A stretch of 64,000 nt of DNA from Puffinus mauretanicus. Taxonomy: Eukaryota > Chordata > Aves > Procellariiformes > Procellariidae. The position numbers were made by a program, and so were the translations under genes. Positions 1-39,159 of this stretch are shown one piece after another (the stretch's first letter is position 1; every line of letters begins with the position of its first letter). The stretch covers positions 919,001 to 983,000 of the forward strand of contig JAJKFH010001538.1 of assembly GCA_023333565.1 (NCBI GenBank). The letters are read 5' to 3'. Below the pieces are notes generated by a model. The model was not told where the DNA came from, searched no databases, and saw nothing but the letters and a program-made list of their open reading frames with translations.

Positions 1-332
1 CTTCACTTAAATCTAATGCTCTTTAGACAAAAGAAGAAATAGAATGAAAACTGAAGTAGAGTCTCAAGGCATAAATTATAAGCTTCTAGTCTTTGCTTAA
101 GCAAGTAACAGCTCACTCCTAGCATGATTAAGAATTTCATCTATACCTCCCAGTCCTGTTTCAAGAGATCTGTCACTGGCATGACATACTTCAATTAGTA
201 CTTAATCACATCTTGATATTTTAGTTGCTGGACACATCTAAATCCTTACACAAGTTTTAGAACCTTCCCAGAACTTGGCCAATTGTGCTTCATCAGTTTT
301 CTTAAGTAACTAAGAGCAATGAAGTCTATTAC
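1..332 (-). other. HSPA4: HSPA4 intron 12, partial
   Basis: AT-rich sequence downstream of the exon 12 donor on the minus strand. I see no further HSPA4 exon here; the next expected piece of the acidic loop is not present on either strand. Confidence 0.8.
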
Positions 333-14485
<14,153 letters not shown>

Positions 14486-17400
14486 TCACAATGTCTGGAA
14501 ATGCAGGTTTTGCAGAAAAGGACCTAAACACCTCCTGAGCGGTTACATTTGCTGTTAGGATATTGTCATTTTGTGTCATATCAATTCAAAAGGACCACAC
14601 TGGTGATTCTACCTTGACGCTCCCAAAATTACAATGAAATCTCTTCATCTTTTTCTATTTTAACCACCTCGAGTACCAAAAAAAATTAATTGAAGCCTTG
14701 TTGATGATGTTTCGTAAAGGGTATATTGATAGTGTCTGTGTGTCATTCATTTCTGTATCTCATTGCACATCTCATTACAACTTTTACAGCAATAAAGAGG
14801 TAAACTTCATTTGCTGTTTTTTCCTAGACCTCCTCTGCAACACCAAGCAGAAGGTGCACGAATAAAAACACCACGTCTAAACCATACGTGTGCACACACA
14901 GAACTATTTAGTACTCATGAAACCTTTCTCCATGTGGGAATTCCCAGGTAAAACACAGGAGAACTCCATGGGTCAGACATGACTGGGCCGAGTGACCCAA
15001 CCCATGTTCTGACTGTTTCTGAATTACAGAAGAAAATCCAAGGCTGGGTTCACAGTTTCATAGTTTGAGAATGTGGTTAAAAGACAGTTTGGTTCCAGCT
15101 ATGCTACCAATGAAATTTAGCATATGGTTGCTTTATATCCAGTAGGATTTACAGAACAGTTGGTCTCTAATCAACACATAAAATTTTAATATTAGTATAT
15201 CTGTCTTCAGGGCTTGGGCCACTATCACTGCAGTATGTATTTGTATAGCTACATCGTGTTTTCCAGGGAAGCGTTTGGCCACCAAGTCCTTTGTAAGCGT
15301 GCTGGAGAAGAGTCCTTTTTAGGGATCAGGCATCCCTATAAAGCTAAAATCAAAAAAAAAAACCAAACACAACTCCCTAAAAGCTCCAGCACATTCCATA
15401 GCCCCAGTGTGGTGGGAGCGGGTTGGGGGTGGATGGGGCGAGGGACCGACTGCTCTGCTGGGACCCCAACAGCAGTGCTGCTCCTCCCAGCAGCGAGGGG
15501 GTAAGGGAGAGTTCTGCCGAGGGGATTGGCTGCTTCATCCTAACAGAAGCATAATTCTGATACTTATCTTACATTCATGGATTTTGTGAAACTTAATGTT
15601 TGGGAATGCTTTTAATTCTGAGATAAATCTTGCCTAAAATACGGCAATGTAATGTGTTATAAACGGTACGTTTCCAAATTCCCAGCCCTATATTTACATC
15701 ACTGCTCCTTGTTTTAATGATACAGAAAGCACATGGCAGAGAAATTCAATATTTAAAGCAGGAAGGACTCTTGCCCCAAAGGCTGTTGAGTAGCCTCAGC
15801 CCCGCGCGTTTGCGATTCCTGGCAGCGTGCTGAGTGACGCCGCTCTGGCAGCTGTCGGTGGGCTGGGAATTGCATCATGGTGCTAATGACAGAATAATAA
15901 TGAAGTATTTAACCTCGGACGTCCTTGAGCGTAGAGCGAGGTGCCAAGGAAGGAAACCAGCCTGCTGCTCCCCGTGGACAATATTGTACAACACATACCC
16001 GCGGCAGAATGAACAGCGAGAAAGAACATCACCCAAGTTTCCTTTTTTTTTTTTTTTTTTCATTTTCATTTTCAAAAGGAGGGACCCTGCCAGCGGAGGG
16101 GCCGGGGAGCAGAGCCTGGCGTCAGAGGGGATCTGTCTCGGAGTGCCTGGAGCCCCGACGGGCTCCCACCCGCTGCCTGCCGCACGTGGCTGCTGACCCT
16201 GGGCTAGGACACGGTCCTGGGACCTCGCCAGGGATGCTGCCCGTGGGGATGGGAGGGAGGAGGGAGAGAGGGGCCCCGCCAACCCAAACAGACTGGTCTG
16301 ATCAGCACATGCGACCCCCCCGGCTGGGGGAAAAATAAATAACACAAAGCCTGAGGTGTCGTTATGTAGTCGTCTGAAGTGGAAGAGATTCCATGTTTCT
16401 CTCCACTCTCCTCTAATTTCTGAATGTTTTTCTTGTAAAAAGTGAGACTTCTAGTGTACAAAACATGAAAAGACTGTAATAAATATTCCTAGGAAATAAT
16501 TAGAATTTTATGACAGCTGAAAGACACATAGCTTATCCTGAACTCATGTAATATATATTCTTTAATAAGGCTTTATCATTTCTTCCCTGATCAAGACTGA
16601 TTTGCAGTAGAGAGAGGGACTGTAAAATGAAACAGCAAAGTACCAGCTGGGGTAACACAATGTACTGAATTTTACCTATGAGTTTGACATTGCTTGACTT
16701 TTGAAGGCATGATAAGTAGCTGATTTTTATCAGCTTTTTTTTATTCTATACATGCTTTTTTGATATTTTTCCCCCCGCTATAACTTCTGATGAATCCTGT
16801 TTGAATCCAGACTGGCTGTTCCTTTTGCCACAGATTTTTCACTTTCAATATGTTCTAAAAACATAGTCATTGCTACAGGCACTGAGAATCCTACAGAAAA
16901 CTGCGCATGTCACCCAGCACCAAGGCATTTATACTTAATTTGGTGAGTGCCCCCTTCTTGGTGTGTCAGTATGGTGAAGCAGCTTCCCACCCTGAGCTTG
17001 AAAGAAGCCGTGCCGGTCGATGGTTTTGGGAACGGTGCTGTGAACCAGCTCACCAACGGTCCAGGTGCCTTCCTCAGCTCCGCGCCTTGCAGCCTGGGGA
17101 GCACGGTGGGCAACGTTCGCTCTTCTGCTCCCATATGGTTCACCTTCCCCATGGGGGATCAAGGTTGTGTGTCCAACCAGCTATACATAGTTGACAAGCT
17201 TTGCATTTGGAAAGGAATTGGAATCACAGAAGCACCTTTGTCTTATCTGAATCCAATTGCCAATATAGATATGCCCACAGAGATCAGACCTTGGGCAACA
17301 TTTCTAGCCTTCTGTGTGGCAGTGATCTTTCCAGATGGGAGTTCAATATAAACCAATGTTTGTTGTCTGCTAAATTTTTAACAGCCTGAAACAATTGCTG

Positions 17401-20256
17401 TTAGAGTGACAATTACCCTCGGAGGAGCAATCTAAAGACAAAGATTCTCAAAAGGTTAAGTCTTAATTTCTTTATTGCTTATGTTAGCATGGAAAATAAA
17501 CTGGGAAATGAAGCCAGCCTATGCCAATGTGGTGAGTAAAATGCATAGAGAAGGAAGGAGAAGATGTGAAAAGTGAGAGGAAAAAAAAGGAGAAACAAAG
17601 AGTGGGAAGAAAAAATGTCTGGAATAATGGGCAGCCTGATCTGAAAGCACATTCTCCAACTGCATTTCTGTCCATTCCCCACTACAATGGTAAGGCACTA
17701 AAGAAAGAATAGGCACAAGTTTAGTTACCTTTTATATACCCTCCACCCACAGCACTGTAGTGTTCGGTCGGGAGTTTGTCCCATTGACTCTGCTGCTCCA
17801 CCTTCCCTCGCCTGGCAAACGGATACAAACCCTTAGATCCAATACAGAGGCAGAAATCTCTGCTGCGATTCTCTGCGGATGCTTAGGAAGCATGCCTAGA
17901 TTTGTTCCAATTAACTTCAAAGCTGGGGTTTGTTTCGTGGTGTCCCATAGATAGGTCCTCTGCTCGGGTGTGCACTGAAGTCATTATGTTGTTTAAGCCT
18001 TTCTGTGTTCAACTGTCCATTAGCTTTTGGTATTGAGTTACTACTGGTCTGGAATCGCCAAGAACTTGTGAATTTTAAGTTCAGTGGTTTCCAGCTTTTA
18101 ATTAATAGAGGTATTTATTATATTATATTTTTAGAACTCTGTCACGGGATCTTATTATTCCAGAAAACCTGGACCATGAAAATCAAGAATAAATAACCCT
18201 CACAGGCTGGAAATTATGGGGAGAAATCTGCATGTTTGTCATTGCTTTCACAAGCTTTCTAGCACATTTTCAAATTGGGTTTACAGCACTGATAAATTTG
18301 CCTTTAACGGAGATGTATGACTAGAAGAAATGTCTCAGTACATTAAGAAATAGGAAAGCAAAATTCAACTATGAGGCAGCATAGCACCTTGCCACATTAA
18401 TTTAAGGAAGTAATTTCATTTCTTACATCGAGGCAGGCTTTGTCTTCTTCTGAGCAAGAAACTTGTCTTTTTCTTATGCACTTAAATACATAATCTGTGA
18501 ATCTCTATGAGACAGAAATATTCCTTATTTGAACATACTGTGTTTGTCATTTGGAATGTATTGTGTATGTTGCTGCTTAGTTGCTTATCAGTAAAGTGAT
18601 AAATAGCTGAATACTTTTTTTTCTCTTTTGTTATCACAATAATCAGTAACTATTTTCAATTAAGGAGAAAAACCCAGAAGAAGAATCATCAAAAAAGGGC
18701 TGTTGAAGATGCAGCTTGTCTGTTTTAAAATAGATGGTAACTATTCTAAGAACAAAATGTCTCAAAAGATAATGTAAACAAAACAGCAAAAGCATTAAAG
18801 TTTCATAATCGCATCATATGCTGAAGACTTTCAGAATTCAGTCATATATTTGATCAACTACTGCTATATATAAGAAAACATGAGTCAGAGAATGTATATT
18901 CAAAATGTAATGATAACATGGCCTAAAACTCATGGCTATTTTTTAAAGAAGGAATAATTTGCTGTTGATGTACTTGATACCATTTCACTGCTTTGAGCTG
19001 CAAACAGGTCTTCTGTAGCAACAAGCATTATGAATATCTAATCCTCAAAAACCGTGGATATAAAAAAAATGGGAAAAAGGCTGATACATCTCTGTTAATT
19101 TGTATACTGTGGGTGATTTTGTCTGTTCTTCAAAGTAGCCTCATCGTGCTTTCATTCAGTGGTTTATTTGATCTGTGCCTTAGTCCTGACCTCAGTCTGC
19201 AGCCACAAGACTTTCCCAAAACTTATTCCTCTTGGAAACTTCACAGATAAATCCGTGCCTGGCAGATTAAGCATCCTCCTTTTTCTATTATCTGTATGCG
19301 AAATAGATGTATGATTTCAGTGGAAGCAAATCTGCCACTACGGTGTATCTCAGTGCACGCCTGGTGTCTTCAGACTCTGTTTACAGTGGCATGTCTTGCA
19401 ATTCATTAATGCCAGCCAAACATGAAAATGAATATGGGCTTAAAATAAGTCCTAGCTGATATCTGTCACAGGCTATTCTTTGGGCTGCTGTAAATAGTCA
19501 TTGCATGGCATCTAATGTATGGTTCATAGTGCTATTCTGGGATATTCAAATAGAAATGGGCTTTGCAATCTCCTCAGCTGAGGGTATCTGGAGTATCATG
19601 TTGCCCCGCACTCTGATATGAATCATACCCCATATAACACAGTTCTCAGAAAATCCTACCTCTCTGTGCTACGGAAGGTTACTTGGGAGCCGTTTTCACC
19701 AGTGCAGTTATCTCAAGAATTTGCAGTGAAATAAATGTTGAAAAGATAAATTTCCCTCTTATTCTGGTCTCCATAGTTTTCCATCAAGCCTAAAAGATAA
19801 TTAGATTTCACGTGTTTACAAATTAAGGCATCACAGCTACTGAAGTATCAGAGCTGGATAACCGCCCACCACACAAAACCCAAAACAACCCACTGAAAAT
19901 TTCCCAAAGAAACATAACAAAAGCAAATAGAAAAAAGGAGGAACAATGGATACAAGAAAAACAATATTGGAAAGTGATGGGCACTACAGCCACAAACATG
20001 TAAGTCTAAAGAATGTACAAATGTTTCCAGAAACAATTATTTGCTCCTGGATGTTGTGTATAACGCATATATCATAATTGTATAATTACGGCTAGTTCAT
20101 AGTATTGCACATACTCCCTAACACTGGAAATCAGTGCCTCGGGGCAGCCTGCTCGCATGAACGGATTTTAAAAATGTAAGATACTTCTCAGCGTGTTGGT
20201 CCATGAAATGTGGCAGCAAAATGCAAGAGGCTTTATTCGGACAGGTTGTAATTATG

Positions 20257-20289
20257 GCCTCCCCATAGCCTCCCCACAGCCTCCCCACT
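20257..20289. repeat. Three-copy 11-base tandem repeat
   Basis: GCCTCCCCATA, GCCTCCCCACA and GCCTCCCCACT follow one another head to tail. A small minisatellite without evident function. Confidence 0.9.
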
Positions 20290-21731
20290 GAATTCTGGAG
20301 GCACTGAACTGGGCTGCAAGTCCAGCAGAAAGAATTTTTAACATATTGATAAAGTAAAGATGGTGCCACATGATTTCAAAATATGAAACAGTGACTATGT
20401 TAAAGAAAAAGATATGATCAGTGCTACATGCAAGTGTACATCCCTTCACAGAATGCAAGGCTTTAGGAGAGAAATTTTAAAATTGTGATTAAGTTTTTTG
20501 ATGTGACATAAAATTAGGAGGCATTATCAATGAAAAACTGCATGATCCCGATGACTGGAGTAGTAAGACTGGCATGAAATTCAATGGTACAAAGATTAAG
20601 GTCACGCACACATGAACTAAGAGCAAAAAAATCTCTTAGAAACTGGAAGCTCATCACTAGGAAATAATAGCAGAGGACTTGCATGTAACCTGGCTGATCG
20701 GAGGATGGCTGTGGGTGGAAAGTATCATGCAAACATGAAGAAGAAAGTATCTTAAGATGCATGAGGTATCTCCAGCCGAGACAGGAAAGTGCTAATGCCA
20801 TTTGTAGGTGAAATAATACTATGCTTAATTCCTGTCACGCACATTCAAAAGCATTGAGGAGACCCCCAGAAGGGACACTGTGATGGTCAGGGGAATGGAC
20901 AGTTGGTATTACGGATGGAGATTGCCCTCGTATGAGTGAAATGAATACAAAAAGGGATACAATCGCTGCTTGTAAACACAGCGGGGATGGGAATAAGTAC
21001 TTAAACTAAAGAACAGCTGACATGAACAAATGGTTAAACTGATTACTAATAAATTAATTCAGAAATTAGGGGGATCCTGGAGCAATTGGAGCAATCAAGC
21101 TTTGGAAAGCCTGGTAAAAAGAGCTGGGAGGAAGAAAACAGACAGCTTTAAAGGTGAATCAGTGTAAGTGTATAGATGGGATTCTGTGAAATGGTTCCCA
21201 CGATAACTGGAAGCAGCAGCGGTACCCAGGGGGTAACTTTGAACTCTGTAATCCCAAATCATACAAGTCCTAAAAGACTGAGGATCGAGGCTACAGTCAC
21301 TCCTTGTCCTGCCCTTCCCCGTGGCCCCTGTACTCCTGCTGTTTACAGCTGCAGGAGTTCAGCCCCATGAGCCCACCTTGGAAGGGCGAAGGGCTGTGGC
21401 TGGGTACTGGATGGAAGCTCAGCCCTATTTTCTCCATCCAGACTATCCCCAAAACTCCTAAAAGTTCCAGCAGTTTCTGTGACGCACACACACGTTTGGT
21501 GCTGGTGACAGCCTTCCCCTCTCGTCCCGTCCGGGTTCGGACCGCAAGCCAGGCATCACGGCTCCACCGTCCCGCAGCCGGCCGTCAGCCCCGAACCTGC
21601 CGCTGAGGCTCCTTTGTACGCTACGGTCTGCTGGCTGTCTGCCCAGGAAAGAAAAACACCTGAATTTGTTCTAAATCAATTTAATACATTCCAGTGACAT
21701 ATTTAATGATGTAAGCTTCCACAAACCGCAC

Positions 21732-21745
21732 ATGCAAATGACGTC
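21732..21745. promoter_or_regulatory. Overlapping octamer (ATGCAAAT) and CRE (TGACGTC) motifs
   Basis: ATGCAAAT at 21732-21739 shares its last base with TGACGTC at 21739-21745, next to an isolated CpG-rich patch. A possible distal enhancer; inferred from motifs only. Confidence 0.35.
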
Positions 21746-23933
21746 CCCGCTACGTCGACATGCTTTACGCTCCATTGGGAGACATTCGGGATCTGTTGAC
21801 ACACAGAGATACTTAGCATTCGCTGAAATGAGAGCTGAGGATCTAAAAATAGGGCAGAGTTTTCTAGGCTGGAGCAGGGAACAGCCTCCCAGCAGGCACT
21901 CCCTGACGGTACAGTCAGAATCACAACACCACAGTCCCATAGCAACGCCACACCAATGCTACCCCCCTCGAGAAGGGGTGTTCATCTCACTTCACAGATC
22001 ATAAATTAAGTTCCTTTAAATGCATTCTAATAATAAAGCCTATTTTTTACTTTTTATTTCAATGGGAACTGTGGTTGAGCATCCATATAGATTACAGATT
22101 TTTGGGGTGCATTATCCCTTTCAGTGTCTTTTATAACAGCTGACCTAATGAAGGCTAATCAGATTTGAGGCTCAAGAAGCTTCCTTCATGTGAACGCTCA
22201 GTAACGGTTCAAACTGGCATTTCTATCTTTTTTCTTTCGGCTTTCTGTACTATCCTCTAACTGTCTGTTTATATAGTGGATACCAAAGGAGTCTGCTATT
22301 ATGCAAGCCTGGAATTCTAATACATAGAGCCAGAGTCTGCTCTTAGTTACTGATACAAATATTGAGTATCTGCATCGATTTTACTAGAACAGACCTACAT
22401 CCATACTGGTATTAAACTTATATATATTATAAATACTTTTATTTTTGCCAGGTCTTCCATTACCTGTTAAGTAGTTGAAACAAATACTTTTTGTGACTCT
22501 GCTATAAGAGGATGCAAATATCATGTAATAATATGTTCAGCAATTTACACTGCAAGGAAAATGTACAGAAGAGGGAATGAGGGAACCCATCTTGCTTGGG
22601 AAGTTACGGGACAGAGAAACATAACGGAAAGATTTTGAGCTTGTGTTGCTTTATTTTATGCCTAGGAAGGAATTCCCATATTTCTGCTTCTCACAAGCAA
22701 GTCATCTGAAATATCACAACAGATGGGATCTCACCTGGAGTTCCCTACCCTCATGTGCTAAAACATGCTGTGATGAGGCCGGTTCACTGAAATCCACTGG
22801 ACGGCACAACGCGAGAAAACCATCATATAAATGCAGCGTACAGGCAACACTCTAGTGAGAAATTCGAGTTTTGCTCTTTATACCACGTGTAAGAGACCTG
22901 CAGGGTACCACGTTCATGCTCGGGGTTCACTCCAGCGAGTGCTCGTTTCACTTGGCTGTTCTGGTTCTGCTTTTGTGATGAAGAGAAAAATTGGGATTTT
23001 CTTCATTTTAGGTTGGCTGTTTTTTAAGGAAAGCTCTGTATGGTAAAGACAGTGTCTTCCCTTAGGCCAACCAGTGTTTGGAAAAGGTAGAAAAGCTTTA
23101 AGAAAACCCTCCTTTGCATTTTTTAAATATTTGATTCAGTAACCCCAGGTGGGTCCAGACCCAGCCGAAACGCGCAGCAGCCCAGCACTGATCCAGACTT
23201 TCTGGTAAACCACTTTCTATCAGGTCCTGACATAAAGCTCCGCTGCCCCAGACACCCTGCCCTGCTCTTGGATTTCAGTCTGGAGCTGTACTACAGGTGT
23301 GGCATTGTTTCTTGGGAAGAATTAGGTTATTATCTGGAAAGTTAAACTCCAGATGCCCTGGCAAAAGCATCACATTAGGAGAAACTTTAATTAGAGAAAT
23401 AAAACATGTTTTGGTAAGAGCGCTTCATTTCTTTCAGACATTTTATTTCATAGGAAGTGTCAAAGTTTTTACTTTTTATTCTGAATTAGGAAATGCAGAA
23501 AACAGAACAAAAGACTTCCTGGTATCTTAGGTTGTGCTGTAGTGCTATTTAGAAATACCTGAGCCAAATTTTAAAGAATTGGTTTGTGTACCCAAAAGTA
23601 GTAACACAGAGTTTCATGTGAGCTTGTTTCCTCTGCAGAGAAGCAAAGCAACCTGGCCAACTCTATGTTACCTTAATGTACTACCATGGGTAAACTTGCA
23701 GTACAAGTTTACTTGAAGGTACAACTGCGCGGAGGCAGGAAATCCTAGACAGGGAGTGATTCAAATCTATTGACTGTATTCCTTATCACTGAGATTTTTT
23801 TCCAGCCTACAGTTTTCCCTGAATAAGGCCCTTCTGTGTTCTGTCCCTCACTTTTAGTTTTCTCTGATGCTCTCTAACAGCTCTACATCCAGGAATTCGG
23901 AAGCCAGTGTGGCTTGTTTGTTTTGGTTGTGGG

Positions 23934-23964
<31 letters not shown>

Positions 23965-26260
23965 CTTCTTATTATTGCTTCTATGTCGAATTTGAATTGT
24001 GTTTTAATTTGTAATTTTTTTCAGTATGGAATACATGATGTGACTGATTTCTCTTTGGATATGTTCTGCAAGAAAGCTAAGGGAAAAAAGTAAAATGCAC
24101 ATTTAAAAAACGCCAGGTGACACCATCTCTAGTGCTCCCAGTTTATCGTTATTACTGTCCAGCATTAGCACTGTCAGCTACTTAATTGCTTGTCATTTTG
24201 GAAGACTGATCAGAGTTTTGGGTAACTGGCACTAGCAGCCAGCAGTCTTGGCAATGAAGTTTTAACCATTTATTCATGGACTCAGTTCTTCCTAAGCCAT
24301 GGAAAGAAAGCTCTGACAACATTTTTCCAGTTTCACATACATACCCTTAACAAATAGTGTGACAACCTTGTTTCATAAGCAATATGTTTGCACAGAAAAG
24401 TGCTGGGGGGTGGAAGCATAGTGAGAAAGGTCTCTGAGGAGCTGACACCAGGCAGGTCAGTGTTGGTATCACTGAACCTTCAGTACTTTCCCCGTTTTTT
24501 CTCCTGTGTTGTCTGCATACCTCCTCCCTTTCCTGCCTAGAGAGGGGCACATTTTGGAAAGTAATTTCCCTGCCCAGCATATTCAGAAATAGGTTAATGA
24601 CACTGCAACTTTAAATAGCAACCTAATGTGCAAAGGCAGGATTTATGGGCACAGCCAGTTCATTGAGCAGCAGCAGCTCCCTGGAACCGTCCCCCCGCCA
24701 GCGAAGCCAGCGCTGTGCAATGACTCTGCACATTTAGTCCGGAGAGTCTCAGAGTCGCATCCTCTGGTGTGCTCATCAGCCCCGTGGTGAAATACCTCTG
24801 AATGAAAGAACAGCTGTGAAACAGAGATTTCAGGCTGTAGGAACCTGCGGGCTTTGAACTCACAAGAACACTTTCAAACTCCTCAGGTGGAAGGATTTTA
24901 AGTGGATTGTTCTAATAAACGGTACATCTTTACAGCCTCTGTGTAAGGAAAAGCCCATACACTCCATGGAGTAATCTGGCATTTATCAGAAAGCTTGCTA
25001 TACTGGCCAATTTAGGAAACTGTCGTTCTGCATTAACATTAGGAGAATTGCACAGGTGCTAGAAGCAGCAAATGTTATTAAGTAGAGTGCAGATACTGCT
25101 ATCAGTGTGTCATTTACTCCCAGATTTTAAGTGATACTGAGGTAAAAAAGGGATCAGCAGAGAGGAATTTATTATAAAGCATAGATTATTATAAATAGCT
25201 GTTCTTAGCTATTTTGTATTTTCAAGAAAACTTCTTAGTTAATCCTAAAATAGGAAATTCTTCTGTCTGACTTTCTCCATTAAAAGTGAGATGCCAGACA
25301 TCAAAATTCAAATATTGAGGCCAAACTCTGCTGCATATATAACATACCAGGCATCACACATCAGAATTTAGCGAAGGTGCCAGATATGATTAATCACAGG
25401 TTATCGTGGAGCATCATCCAAAACAAGACAATGATTAGATACCGCAAGAAGTGCCAGATATAGAAGAAAACATGATGCATACAGGAATAGCCACTAGCCT
25501 TAGACATTACAATTACAGAGTTTGGAGACAGGAACCACCAAAATATTCAACAATTAGTCACATGGTAATTAATCCTGATGAGTTGGAGTTGTTTATGTCT
25601 AACAGAATCCCTCACTATCTTACCTTCCCAGTGTGATATTTAATTGGTGCCATTGTACCCAGCAGATATTGTTACCATCCCTATTGTTATAAATATTATG
25701 TGACACACAGCAGGAAGTTCTCGCTCTGGTATCTCCTGGCTGTGACTTGATCACGCACCATCAGAAGTGAAACACCTCTATGCCACACGCCTGCTAATTC
25801 AAGACCTGGGATACTCATCGCCTGAAAGCATCGGGGTTTTATTGCTGTATTATATGTGGCATATAAATGTTTTATTTTTATGCATCTGTGAATTGCTTAA
25901 AATATAAACTTGTATAGCCATCTCTTCTCACTACTGCTACGTTCCTATTTTTTGTGCCCACAAATTCTGTTGTATCGTGTTCCCACCTTGTATCTTGTCT
26001 TGAGGTAAGTGTGAGCTTTTCTCAGCAAGGGCTGCCTTTTACCCTATTTGTACAGTTCCTCACACAGTAATGATCCAACTGGTACAGTTCTACTAAACTC
26101 AAGAAAATACAATATGTATTTTTATTTTATATAATAAATTAATACCACCAACTCAGAAGAAGCACATTTTAAAGAGCTATATAGTTGATACTAAACTACT
26201 ACAAATCGGTAACAGTTCATCTATTTCACTATTTCATCCAGTGGAATGCCGATTTATTGC

Positions 26261-26299
26261 CTATCCATTGTCCCTATGACAGGATAGACAATAGGATAG
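26261..26299. repeat. Imperfect inverted repeat
   Basis: CTATCCATTGTC (26261-26272) pairs with GACAATAGGATAG (26287-26299) with one bulged base around a 14-base loop. Intergenic; function unknown. Confidence 0.75.
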
Positions 26300-27980
26300 T
26301 TCTGAATTAATACTGGAAATGGTTGGATATAAAGTACTTCCAGGATACTAATAGCAGGAGTAATCGCAATTCAGCATTAAAAAATGCTTTCTTGTGGATT
26401 TTTGTCACGACATTTAAGATACCATTTTAAAACTGATCCCATGAGATAACAATGAGTTTTGATAAAGCCAATATATGAAACCATATTCCTTGCATCCCCG
26501 AATCCAAGAGAGGGGCTGCTCTACTTGTGCCAGCTGGCAGAGATTCCGAAGGGGCTGCCTGCCAGGTATGTGCCATCAGAAAGCTCCAGCCGCTGCTACT
26601 CTTCTTTTTTTCTGTGCCTAGACCTCTCCTCCCATGCCAGCAACTGTAAGGAGATGATGTAGGAGCCAAAAATACTAGCTGCTGTTGGCATAGCTGGGGG
26701 ACTACAGTCTCTTGGGCTGAATGGAGTGGAAGAAAGAATTTGCCTTATGATTCCTAGATGTATCTGAACTGTATTTCCTTACAATCAAGTCTAGAACACA
26801 TTGGGTCAACACGAACATGACTTAACAGTATTGTCAGGCCTTGAGAGTGTTTAGTGGATTATTAAGCCATGGTTATGCACCCATACCAGTAGCAGAATTA
26901 ATCTTCTCAATTATACTGAGATTTCTTTTTCTGTCAGTGTGGGGTACAAAAATCTGACATGCTAAAAACTAATGTGTTAGTAAATGCTTGCAACTTTTTA
27001 GTGATAGAGTTAAATTATTCCTTTCTGAAATCTAGCTCTTTCTAACATTTTTTTGGAGCCTTTGTGTTATGACCAGAGAGCTATTACGCTTTCCAACTTG
27101 TCGCATAGCTAAAAGCTCTTGAGAAGCTGTAGCAGGCTACCTGCAGCTATGTTGAATTATTCATGTGGACTAATGAAGGTGAAACTATCCCAATGTCACC
27201 CTGCGGTCAGGCCTGCTCGCTGGCTGAAGCAGGTCGGAGGTGCCCTGTGGCAGGAGACGCTTGGATCACCCTCTTCCTCATCCCTCCCGCTCCCTTCTGC
27301 TGGCTGCCTTCACCGGTCGGCTTCCCCCAGCCACACACGCAGCCAGAGATGGGTTGTCTCAGTTACAGTCCGTTCCGCTGCTGGTTTTGGGTATTTAAAA
27401 CATATTCCTTCTGAGAAAGATTGCAAGTTTTTAAGAGAGAGGCAGGTTCTTGTAAGACTTTGACTGAAGGGAGAGAGAAGCAGCGGCTAGGCACTGACAG
27501 GGTGGGAGTCCGCGGCTGACCGCGGAGAAGAGGCCGAGGCTTTCGGCGGGGCACCGGGCCCGGCAGAGGGCTGCGTGGGGCCGGGCCGCCGAGGGCCGAG
27601 TGCCCTGAGGAGACACTGGGCGCCGCCCCATGGCGACCGAGCGCTGCGGGGCTAGCGGAGGGGACAGCGGGGACCTCGCTGGACGGGATGGAAAGCGCAG
27701 GGAGAGGCGACAGGGACCGCGGGCCGCCCTGGGCAGCCCGGCCGGGGGCCGTGAGAGACCCCACAGCGCGACCCCGCGCCCTCCCGCCCCGCCGGTACCA
27801 TGACAACGCGGGAGGAAGCGAGACGAGGCGAAAGCGCGGTCCTCCCGGCGCGTCCTCTCTGGCCGCAGGAGGATTTACTCTCTGTGGCGGCCGCTCCTTC
27901 CCCCAATGGGAGGAGGCGGCGGACGGCATGGCCCGGCATGCAGCGCGGCCCGCGCCTCACTTCCCGGCCTGGCCGCTAAG

Positions 27981-39159
<11,179 letters not shown>

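Noticed and set aside
14935..15020. Possible second interspersed repeat
   Set aside because: I could not match it to CR1 or any other avian family; no target-site duplication or terminal repeat is visible.
23930..23956. GTTT repeat as a microsatellite of note
   Set aside because: Only a few units within ordinary T-rich sequence.
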